Virus record (IMG/VR): IMGVR_UViG_3300045912_000402
Location: 1 to 29,532 of that record
Direction: 5' to 3' (one strand)
DNA length: 29,532 nt
Origin: a virus
Positions 7,209 through 13,330 of this stretch are shown here, one piece after another. How positions within the stretch are numbered: the first letter of the stretch is position 1; every line of letters begins with the position of its first letter. The position numbers were made by a program, and so were the translations under genes. The notes below the pieces were generated by a model that searched no databases, was not told the origin of the DNA, and was given only the letters and a program-made list of their open reading frames with translations.

Positions 7209-9999
7209 CCTCTGGGCCGGAGCACATATCTCGGAAGACCTGCGCCGGCACCTGGCCGGGGCCATCCTGCGCAACCAGTCGCTCATCGAAGCCCTCGCCG
7301 GCAGGCTCGCCCGGGGCCTGAAGAGCGAGCTCTCCGGGGCGACCTCGGTGACGCAGGAGGCGGAGCAGCGCATTCGGGCTGCACTGGACGCCCTGACCAG
7401 TACCAACGCCGACGACCTGCTGCAAGGGCTCGCCGAGGTGGCCCGAGAGGCCCAAGACCGGGTGCTCGTGGGCCTACTCGACCGCATGGGGCTGTCGCGC
7501 ACGGTGGAGGCGGGCATTCAGCTCCAGAGGCCCAACGAGCTCGCGGCGCGGCTCTTCACGGAGCAGCGCACGGTGGGGCTGCTCTCGGGCAAGCCGGCAC
7601 AGTTCAGCCTGTCGCAGCATCTTCACGACTTCAACCGCATGAGCAAGGAGGCGTTCACCGGGGAGCTGCGTCGGGTGATCCACGACGGCACCTCGGCGGT
7701 GAAGGCGGCCACGCAGCTCCTGGCCCACGACGCCATCACGCCCGTCTCGAACCGCTACGTCGAGGAGATCCGCCAGCGGATGCGGCTGCTCTCGGGCAAC
7801 CTCTCCCCCGAGACGCGCCAGGAGCTGCGGGAGCTCCTGGGGGAGTACCGCAAGTACGCCAAGGGGCTCACTCGGGCCGGAGAAGCGGGCTTTCAGCACC
7901 TGGGAATGCGCGCCGACACCATGCACCTGATCGAGCGGCTGGAGAAGGCGACCACGGTGGAGGCCGTGGAAGCGGCCGTGGACCGGTGGATGGTACAAAA
8001 GCAGGTCTACCACGCGAAGGTGGTGGCCCGTACCGAGCTCAACCGCGGCTACACGGAGGCGATGCGGGAGACGGCCCGGAAGAACCCGGCCGTGGTGGGC
8101 TGGGAGGTGAAGCTCTCGGGGTCGCACCCACGGCCCGACATCTGCGACGACCTAGCCGGGAAGTACTACTTCGACGGCCGGGAGGGGGGCAAGCAGGGCA
8201 GTCCCGACATGGCGTTGCCCCCCTGGCATCCATCGTGCCTGTGCAACTCGAGGCCGATCCTCGACACGGGATACTTCCGCAAGCGGGCCGAAGAGCTGCG
8301 GGCGGCTCGGGCGGAGCAGGGATCTTCCCCGGCGGCGGCAGCCGCGACAGGCCAGGGCGCCGCGCCGCCGGCCCTCGATGCCCACACCAAGGAGCGGATC
8401 GCCGCCAAGGTGACCAAGGGAGACCTGACGCGGCACCTGGCCGAGAAGACGGGCCTGCCCCGGGAGCGCTTCAAGAATCTGCCCAAGGCGCGCCTGTCCG
8501 AGCTTCTGGGAATGGAGGCGGAAGAGGTGAAGGGGGCGCTGGGGCTCCCCACGAACCCCGACTCCTGGAAGCAGGTCGGCAGCCGGCTCGGCTCGAACGA
8601 GGGCGGGACCTTCGAAGCCCCGGGCGGCAAGCGCTGGTACGTGAAGTTCTACGGCGATCCCGACCAGGCGCGGGGCGAGGTGGTCGCCGCTCGGGTGTAC
8701 CGCGAGCTGGGGGTGGAGACCCTGGAGCCGCAGCTCGTCACCATGCGCGGGCGCACCGGGGTGGCCACGGCCTGGCGCGAGGGCTTGCAGCGGCTCACTG
8801 CCGAACAGCTCCTGGAGCACAGGGAGGACCTGGCGAAGATTTACCAGGCATCGGTCGTGACGAAGAACTGGGACGTGGTGGGCCTGGACCTGGACAACAT
8901 CGTGCTCTCGCCCTCGGGGCGGCTCGCGGTGGTCGATACCGGCGGAGCCTTCCGGTTCCGGGCACAGGGTTTGGCAAAGACCTTCGGCCCCGACATCGAC
9001 GAGGTGCGCACGCTTCGCGACGCGGCGGTCAACCGGGAGGGCGGCCGGGTGTTCGGCGAGCTCTTCCGCCGCGACGTGTGGCTCGAGGCTCAGGGTGCCC
9101 AGCCGGTGCTCGGGCTCAAGAAGTCGGGCGTGGAGGCGATGTTCCGGGAGGCCGGCTTCGGGGAAGGCGACGTCAAGGAGCTGACCGGTTCCCTCTGGGC
9201 CCGCCGGCAAGCCCTCATCGACCGCTATGACCTCCAGGGAAAGCTCACGTACCCGGGCTTCGGGAAGCACCTGGAGGAGTTCAAGAAGTGGGAGCGCGGC
9301 ATCTTCGAGACGGCGCAGGAAGCCACGAACACGACCCCGATACTTGTGAACCGGTTCGAGTCGTACGTGGCCCAGAGGTTTGGTCCGGAAGGCCAGACGG
9401 CGCTCAAGAGGTGGTTCAACGAATGGAGCGGCTCGTCTCGGACAACGCCCGCGGCCGGTCTGGTGAAGGACTGGACGCACGAACGGATGGGGGTGCGGCC
9501 GGGGTACCACAACGGAGAGGTGGGGGCAGGAGCGCGGCGGGTCGCGAGCGAACACGCATCGCGAGTGGAACGGGCTTCGCGGTTGAGCAAGACCAAGCTC
9601 TTCGAGCTCCTGGATGCGGAATACGAGTTCCATCAGTACTACCTGCGGCGGGTGCACGGCTGGGACGAGTTCGAAGTCGTTCGGGAGATGGACTCAAGGG
9701 AGCTTCGCGCTACCGTGTCCAGAGGGTGGTGGGAGGCCGGTAGCGCAACGTGCACGGCGCACCCGCGGGGCGTGTTCGTGAACACGGAGGCGATCTCCGC
9801 AAGGGTGCGCGTCGAGGACATCTTGAAGACGTGGCGGCAGGGTCCACGGTACATGCCGTTCTATGACACGACCGAATACCATGGAACCTGGCAGTTGCCG
9901 GATGCAGGACACGCAAACGGTAGAAGGGAACACGAGTACATTGCGATCGGGCGGAAGCGGCCTGCAACGGTCATCAAACGAAACGGCCGCTACCTCTGA
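7195..9999 (+). CDS. MuF-type minor head protein fused to kinase-like and ADP-ribosyltransferase-like C-terminal domains
   Basis: This 934-residue protein starts at a GTG with the strong SD gggaggtga upstream. Residues 1-355 are a MuF/SPP1-gp7-type head protein: helical first, then the signature VARTELNRGY (277-286), HPRPDICDDLAG (311-322) and LPPWHPSCLCNS (341-352). A low-complexity Ala/Gly/Pro linker (375-395) follows. Residues about 460-625 look like a compact kinase fold: a GSNEGG loop, strand RWYVKFY with Lys484, helix Glu495, NWDVVGLDLDN with Asp560 and Asn568, and VVDTGG with Asp581. Residues about 715-934 fit an ADP-ribosyltransferase layout: a W-GSS-like start, strand EVVR with Arg830, a GSATCT segment (849-854), VRVEDIL (871-877) and a terminal E912-x-E914 pair. 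Typical MuF proteins lack such extensions. The whole resembles the phage MuF polymorphic toxins. Head assignment is firm; the two extra domains are inferred from motifs. Confidence 0.85.
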   Translation: MASSDLWAGAHISEDLRRHLAGAILRNQSLIEALAGRLARGLKSELSGATSVTQEAEQRIRAALDALTSTNADDLLQGLAEVAREAQDRVLVGLLDRMGLSRTVEAGIQLQRPNELAARLFTEQRTVGLLSGKPAQFSLSQHLHDFNRMSKEAFTGELRRVIHDGTSAVKAATQLLAHDAITPVSNRYVEEIRQRMRLLSGNLSPETRQELRELLGEYRKYAKGLTRAGEAGFQHLGMRADTMHLIERLEKATTVEAVEAAVDRWMVQKQVYHAKVVARTELNRGYTEAMRETARKNPAVVGWEVKLSGSHPRPDICDDLAGKYYFDGREGGKQGSPDMALPPWHPSCLCNSRPILDTGYFRKRAEELRAARAEQGSSPAAAAATGQGAAPPALDAHTKERIAAKVTKGDLTRHLAEKTGLPRERFKNLPKARLSELLGMEAEEVKGALGLPTNPDSWKQVGSRLGSNEGGTFEAPGGKRWYVKFYGDPDQARGEVVAARVYRELGVETLEPQLVTMRGRTGVATAWREGLQRLTAEQLLEHREDLAKIYQASVVTKNWDVVGLDLDNIVLSPSGRLAVVDTGGAFRFRAQGLAKTFGPDIDEVRTLRDAAVNREGGRVFGELFRRDVWLEAQGAQPVLGLKKSGVEAMFREAGFGEGDVKELTGSLWARRQALIDRYDLQGKLTYPGFGKHLEEFKKWERGIFETAQEATNTTPILVNRFESYVAQRFGPEGQTALKRWFNEWSGSSRTTPAAGLVKDWTHERMGVRPGYHNGEVGAGARRVASEHASRVERASRLSKTKLFELLDAEYEFHQYYLRRVHGWDEFEVVREMDSRELRATVSRGWWEAGSATCTAHPRGVFVNTEAISARVRVEDILKTWRQGPRYMPFYDTTEYHGTWQLPDAGHANGRREHEYIAIGRKRPATVIKRNGRYL

Positions 10000-10235
10000 G
10001 GCCAGGCTTCCTTGACGAGGTCCACCAGGCCAGGGAAGTCCTTCCGGATGTCGTCAACGCGCCCCCCGCTGGCGATGTAGTCCGAGAAAACCTGGCCATA
10101 TTCCAGGAACATCTGGAACGAGTGACACCGGCCGGCGAATGTGCGCTCGCCGATGTACTCTCGAATCGGCCCCAGCGCATCGTAGCGCCTGCGCAGTTCG
10201 TCCAAGGCAATCACCGGTTCACGAGGAGCAGCCAT
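9990..10235 (-). CDS. Convergent 81-aa protein, candidate immunity gene for the MuF toxin
   Basis: This is the only persuasive - strand gene in the window. It encodes 81 residues from an ATG at 10235, with a near-ideal SD (aaggaag at 10248-10242, six-base spacer). It stops inside the last codons of the MuF gene, so the two 3' ends overlap by 10 bp. The protein is soluble and helical (LDELRRRYDALGPIREYIGE), aromatic in the middle (HSFQMFLEYGQVFSDYIASGG), with no membrane segment and no recognised family. Upstream in-frame starts exist but lack an SD. Immunity genes usually lie directly next to toxin C-termini, and opposite orientation would let it be expressed separately from late genes. Immunity function is inference. 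Confidence 0.7.
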   Translation of the reverse strand: MAAPREPVIALDELRRRYDALGPIREYIGERTFAGRCHSFQMFLEYGQVFSDYIASGGRVDDIRKDFPGLVDLVKEAWPQR

Positions 10236-10554
10236 GTGGATCTTCCTTTCCGATGCCTTCCTGTCCATCGTTGCCCACCGGGAAAAACCGGGGGTCCTTC
10301 TCGTGCGGGCCCGGGCCCCCGGCGACATCTCTGCCGTCTTTCCGACCGCCGAGGTGAAGGTCACACCCGGCGCCGACTACCGCTACCGGGCCGAGGTGCC
10401 GGCCGCCGCGGTGGCGGAAGTGCTCGCGGCACGGGTGCGCGACATCGCGTACCCGAACTTCAAGGACACCGTGCGAGACCCGGCGCGTCACGATGCCTAC
10501 CTAGACGTGTGGGCCGACATGCGGGTCTTCGGCCGCACGAAGTCTGCGGCTTGA
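10234..10554 (+). CDS. Conserved-type small protein of unknown function (106 aa), divergent from the - strand gene
   Basis: This 106-residue protein starts at an ATG with gaggag five bases upstream. Its start codon shares the tetranucleotide CATG (10233-10236) with the start of the - strand gene, so each gene's SD lies inside the other gene. The sequence follows a small-protein pattern I have seen in diverse bacteria: an MW-F opening, LLVRAR, a DYRYRAEVP strand, then IAYPNFKDTV and HDAYLDVWADM near the end. No enzymatic motif is obvious and I know of no established function. It sits among accessory genes just after the toxin-like MuF, so a role in regulation or immunity is possible but unproven. 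Confidence 0.8.
   Translation: MWIFLSDAFLSIVAHREKPGVLLVRARAPGDISAVFPTAEVKVTPGADYRYRAEVPAAAVAEVLAARVRDIAYPNFKDTVRDPARHDAYLDVWADMRVFGRTKSAA
10242..10248 (-). promoter_or_regulatory. Ribosome binding site deciding the start of the - strand gene
   Basis: On the - strand the bases read aaggaag, six bases before the ATG at 10235. The site lies inside the first codons of the divergent + strand gene. No similar site precedes the longer in-frame alternatives, so it supports the 81-residue product. Confidence 0.65.
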
Positions 10555-10607
10555 CCTAGCCCTGTGGCGCCCTTATCGTTACACAACCCTACGTTGCCAG
10601 TGTACAC

Positions 10608-10614
10608 GAGGAGG
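10608..10614 (+). promoter_or_regulatory. Ribosome binding site favouring a TTG start at 10621
   Basis: The perfect SD gaggagg is followed by a six-base spacer and then TTG at 10621. It runs straight into the in-frame ATG at 10615, far too close for that ATG to be used efficiently. The site therefore argues for a TTG start. Confidence 0.55.
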
Positions 10615-10620
10615 ATGCCG

Positions 10621-10818
10621 TTGTCTACGAAGCCGTCGCGCACAACGACCACGCCCCAAGACCCCCCACCCCCGCAGCCCGCCCCTATCCGCTTCGACTA
10701 CAGCATGAAGCTCCACCTCGGCATCCGCCCGCCTACCCAACCCGGCGACAAGCCCACCGGGTACGTGCTCCAGGAGTACCCGGGTGGGAAGGAAGGGGAG
10801 AAACACCGCAATGGATGA
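10621..10818 (+). CDS. Small Pro/Thr-rich hypothetical protein (65 aa)
   Basis: This 65-residue protein is read from the TTG start set by the upstream gaggagg. The N-terminal third is rich in Ser, Thr, Pro and Gln and probably disordered. The remainder (KLHLGIRPPTQPGD and onward) may form a few strands. There are no Cys, membrane or catalytic features. Its stop overlaps the start of the zinc-ribbon membrane-protein gene by eight bases, so the two are likely co-translated. An in-frame ATG at 10564 would give 84 residues but has no SD. Function unknown. Confidence 0.5.
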   Translation: MSTKPSRTTTTPQDPPPPQPAPIRFDYSMKLHLGIRPPTQPGDKPTGYVLQEYPGGKEGEKHRNG

Positions 10819-11185
10819 GTTGACTCTCTGCCCGGGCTGCAAGGGCAAGGTGCCAGAGGGCAAGGAGTTCTGCCCATGGTGCCAGAAGCGGCTGCGAGAA
10901 CCGAAGCAACCACCTCTGACCCTGGCGCGCGTGCTCCGGGGTGACTACGTGCCGCCGCCGGCTTCTCTTCTCTTTGCCCGGGTTGCCATGTTTGGCGTCT
11001 GCTTGGTCGCGCTCGTGTCTCTGGCCGGCGCCGCCGTAGCGTTCTTCGGCGTGCTGTCTGGCGGCCCCTTCGGACATGTCGTGACGGGTTGGACCGGCAT
11101 GGCGGTAGGCGCCATCTTTCTTGCCTTGGCCGCCGCGCTGGGCCTTCTCCTGAAGATCGAAGAGCACTTGCGCCCGCGCGCCTAA
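10811..11185 (+). CDS. Zinc-ribbon membrane protein (124 aa)
   Basis: Starting at the ATG at 10811, which overlaps the previous stop, the product has an N-terminal zinc ribbon (CPGC at 7-10, CPWC at 21-24). A short basic-Pro linker and two predicted membrane helices follow (about residues 53-80 and 91-115), and the tail is short and basic. Zinc-ribbon plus two-helix proteins are common, mostly uncharacterised, bacterial and phage proteins. In an accessory pocket next to a putative toxin it could be a membrane-located immunity or superinfection factor, but nothing in the sequence proves this. An upstream in-frame ATG at 10784 would add nine residues. The gene ends 30 bases before a strong terminator. 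Confidence 0.7.
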   Translation: MDELTLCPGCKGKVPEGKEFCPWCQKRLREPKQPPLTLARVLRGDYVPPPASLLFARVAMFGVCLVALVSLAGAAVAFFGVLSGGPFGHVVTGWTGMAVGAIFLALAAALGLLLKIEEHLRPRA

Positions 11186-11215
11186 CCCCCCTTCCCCCCT
11201 CTGCCCCTCACTTTT

Positions 11216-11246
11216 GGCCCCCGATCGTTGCGATCGGGGGCCTTTT
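11216..11246 (+). terminator. Strong rho-independent terminator
   Basis: There is a perfect 12-bp stem: ggcccccgatcg at 11216-11227 pairs with cgatcgggggcc at 11231-11242 around a ttg loop, followed by tttt. It closes the unit that contains the MuF protein and the small accessory genes, ahead of the scaffold and capsid genes. No matching A-tract lies on the left, so it is built for + strand transcripts. Confidence 0.9.
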
Positions 11247-11264
11247 CGTGTTTTCTGCCACTTG

Positions 11265-11305
11265 ACAACGCGACCGCGTGCGTACCCGCCAGTGCACAAC
11301 GCGAC
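11265..11305 (+). repeat. Pair of 10-bp direct repeats (acaacgcgac), period 31 bp
   Basis: The 10-mer acaacgcgac occurs at 11265-11274 and again at 11296-11305, each followed by a short CG-rich tail. It lies in the non-coding gap between the terminator and the scaffold gene. A 31-bp period is close to three helical turns, so a protein could bind both copies on one DNA face. The first copy is fused to a TTGACA hexamer, but I see no matching -10 box. Operator function is speculative. Confidence 0.35.
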
Positions 11306-11400
11306 TCGCGGCCCCCCGGGACGCCCCCGGAACCCTTCCGGCGGCGAAACGGCGGGCAACCACGTCCCCGGGCGCGAAGGCCCGGCCCACGTGTCACCCC

Positions 11401-11407
11401 AAGGAGG
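11401..11407 (+). promoter_or_regulatory. Ribosome binding site deciding the GTG start of the scaffold gene
   Basis: The consensus aaggagg lies six bases upstream of GTG at 11414. The open frame extends back through the terminator to 11228, which is non-coding, so this site defines the true start. Confidence 0.8.
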
Positions 11408-11413
11408 AACGCC

Positions 11414-12247
11414 GTGAAGAAGGTCCGCTACAAAGGGAAGGTCTACGCCCACGACGAAGCCAAGGGCACTCTGACCGAGCTCGACGCCTCCGGAAACGCC
11501 ACGACGAACGTCCTGACGGAGTTCGACAAGGCGGAGCTGGAGCCGGCCGAGGGCGGCGGGGGCGGCGGGGGCGCCAACGAGGCGGCGCTGAACGCGCTGC
11601 GCAGCGAGCTCGGGCGGGCCAAGGCGGAGCTCCAGAAGCTCCAGGGCTCGCTCGGCGGCCTCAAGCCCGACGAGATCTCCTCCCTGGTGACGGAGCTCCA
11701 GGAGCGGCGGGCCAAGGAAGAAGAACATCGCCAGGAGCAGCTCAAGAAGGAAGGAAAACTTCAGCAGCTCCTGGACGAGTACAAGCAGAAGGCCGAGACG
11801 GAAAAGGCGCAGATGGCGAAGGAGCGCGAAGAAGCCCGCGCGGAGCTGCGAAACTTCCGCATCCAGACGGAGTTGATGCGCCACGCAGCCCGGCCCGACG
11901 CGGTGAACGCCGACCAAGTCTCGAGTCTCATCCGACCCTACGTCTCTGTCGGAGAGGACGGGAACCTCCTCGTCCTCGACGATGACGGCAAGAGCGTGCG
12001 GCTGGGCAAGGACGCCAAGCCTCTGACGGGGCCGGCCGGGGTGAAGGAGTTCGTGGACGATTTCTATGCGCGCAACCCCTGGTTCGTGCGCGGCCATTCC
12101 GGCGGGGCCGGCAGCGGCGGCGGGGCCGGGGGGGGCGCCGGCAGCGGAGCGATCCGCTCGAAGAAGGACTTCAAGAACGATGACGAGCGCGCCGCGTTCA
12201 TCCAGGAGCACGGCCGCGACAAGTACCTGGGCCTGCCCAACGGGTAA
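11414..12247 (+). CDS. Capsid scaffolding protein
   Basis: This 277-residue acidic/helical protein is encoded just before the major capsid gene. It has a short beta-type N-terminus and a Gly run (47-53). A long coiled-coil region follows (about 55-155), rich in Glu, Lys, Gln and Arg. Then come a segment with strands (LLVLDDDGKSVRLG), a second Gly/Ser/Ala linker (about 229-246) and a C-terminal charged helix region ending KYLGLPNG. Such proteins assemble inside the prohead, bind the coat protein through the C-terminus and leave before or during packaging. No separate maturation protease domain is visible. The GTG start is fixed by the aaggagg SD. Confidence 0.85.
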   Translation: MKKVRYKGKVYAHDEAKGTLTELDASGNATTNVLTEFDKAELEPAEGGGGGGGANEAALNALRSELGRAKAELQKLQGSLGGLKPDEISSLVTELQERRAKEEEHRQEQLKKEGKLQQLLDEYKQKAETEKAQMAKEREEARAELRNFRIQTELMRHAARPDAVNADQVSSLIRPYVSVGEDGNLLVLDDDGKSVRLGKDAKPLTGPAGVKEFVDDFYARNPWFVRGHSGGAGSGGGAGGGAGSGAIRSKKDFKNDDERAAFIQEHGRDKYLGLPNG

Positions 12248-12271
12248 GGCCCGGGAAGGAGCTTTCCAGCC

Positions 12272-13264
12272 ATGGCCATCGGTACCGCAGGCGACTTCAA
12301 GATTTACCCGGAGCAGTTCTTCGGGGGCATGAGCGAGGTGATCGAGCAGGAGGCCGAGGTGTTCAACGCGGCCTCCGGCGGGTCGCTCGTGCTCGCCCCC
12401 GCGCGCCTGAAGGGCGACTACGAGAAGGAGTCGTTCCTCAAGGCCATCACGAACCTGGTGTCGCGCCGGGTGACCACCGGCAGCGCCGCGTACGCGGACG
12501 CAGGCGACCTGCCCATGACCCAGGGCGAGATCGTTGGGGTGAAGGTCAACCGAAAGATCGGCCCCGTGGCCAACACCCTGGACGCGTGGCGCAAGATCGG
12601 CGCCAACCCCCAGACCATGAGCTTTCAGCTCGGCAAGCAGATCGGCAAGGCCGTGGCCCTGGACTACGTGAACACGTCCATCGCGGCCGTGACCGCGGCG
12701 CTCAAGGGTGTGGCCGCGCTCAACTTCGACGCCACCGGGGCTCCCACCAAGACCCTGACCCACAGCCACATGGTGTCGGGTATGGCGAAGATGGGCGACG
12801 CCGCGAGCTCCATCGTCGCTTGGGCCATGCACTCCAAGCCCTACTACGACCTCATGGGGCAGGCCATCGCCGACAAGATCTTCGAGATCGCCGGAGCGAC
12901 CATCTACGCCGGCACGGTGGCCACCTTCGGCAAGCCCGTGGTGGTGACCGACGCCCCGGCGCTGTGGGACCTCAACGGCTCGGCCACGGACACGTACAAC
13001 GTGCTCGGGCTCGTTCCCGCGGCGGCCGTGGTGAAGCAGAGCGAGGATCAGGAAGTGGTCTCCCAGCTCGTGACGGGCAAGGAGAACCTCGTCATGCGGG
13101 TGCAGGGCGAGTACGCCTTCAACGTCAACGTCAAGGGCTTCACCTGGGACGTGACCAACGGCGGCGCCAACCCCACGGACGGGGCGATCGCCACGAGCTC
13201 CAACTGGGACAAGGCGGCGACCGCGGACAAGAGCCTGGCCGGGGTCTGCATCAAGGTCCAGTAG
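12272..13264 (+). CDS. Major capsid protein
   Basis: This 330-residue protein is the likely coat subunit of the icosahedral head, presumably of HK97 fold. It opens with a helical N-arm (YPEQFFGGMSEVIEQEAEVF). A long central region alternates strands and Ala-rich helices (IGKAVALDYVNTSIAAVTAALKG is typical of a spine helix). The C-terminal half is beta-rich with conserved-looking aromatic positions (YAFNVNVKGFTWDVTNGG). There is no cleavable delta domain, because the separate scaffold does that job. Codon use is extremely G/C-biased, as for a highly expressed gene. It is followed by a GC-rich hairpin. Confidence 0.88.
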   Translation: MAIGTAGDFKIYPEQFFGGMSEVIEQEAEVFNAASGGSLVLAPARLKGDYEKESFLKAITNLVSRRVTTGSAAYADAGDLPMTQGEIVGVKVNRKIGPVANTLDAWRKIGANPQTMSFQLGKQIGKAVALDYVNTSIAAVTAALKGVAALNFDATGAPTKTLTHSHMVSGMAKMGDAASSIVAWAMHSKPYYDLMGQAIADKIFEIAGATIYAGTVATFGKPVVVTDAPALWDLNGSATDTYNVLGLVPAAAVVKQSEDQEVVSQLVTGKENLVMRVQGEYAFNVNVKGFTWDVTNGGANPTDGAIATSSNWDKAATADKSLAGVCIKVQ

Positions 13265-13279
13265 CCCGCGCAAAGGGGA

Positions 13280-13308
13280 GGCCCGGGTCCGTGATAGGGG
13301 CCCGGGCC
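13280..13308 (+). terminator. GC-rich hairpin without U-tract after the capsid gene
   Basis: ggcccggg at 13280-13287 pairs perfectly with cccgggcc at 13301-13308 across a 13-base loop. No T run follows, so it is not a canonical terminator. It may protect or attenuate the capsid mRNA, lowering expression of downstream genes. It lies 15 bases after the capsid stop and before the next gene's SD. Confidence 0.45.
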
Positions 13309-13330
13309 CTGCCCCACCCGAGGAGGGACG

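Noticed and set aside
11262-11290. TTGACA hexamer as a sigma-70 promoter for the scaffold gene
   Set aside because: The -35 match is perfect, but nothing like a -10 box lies 16-18 bases downstream (the bases there are GC-rich). Kept only as part of the repeat observation.
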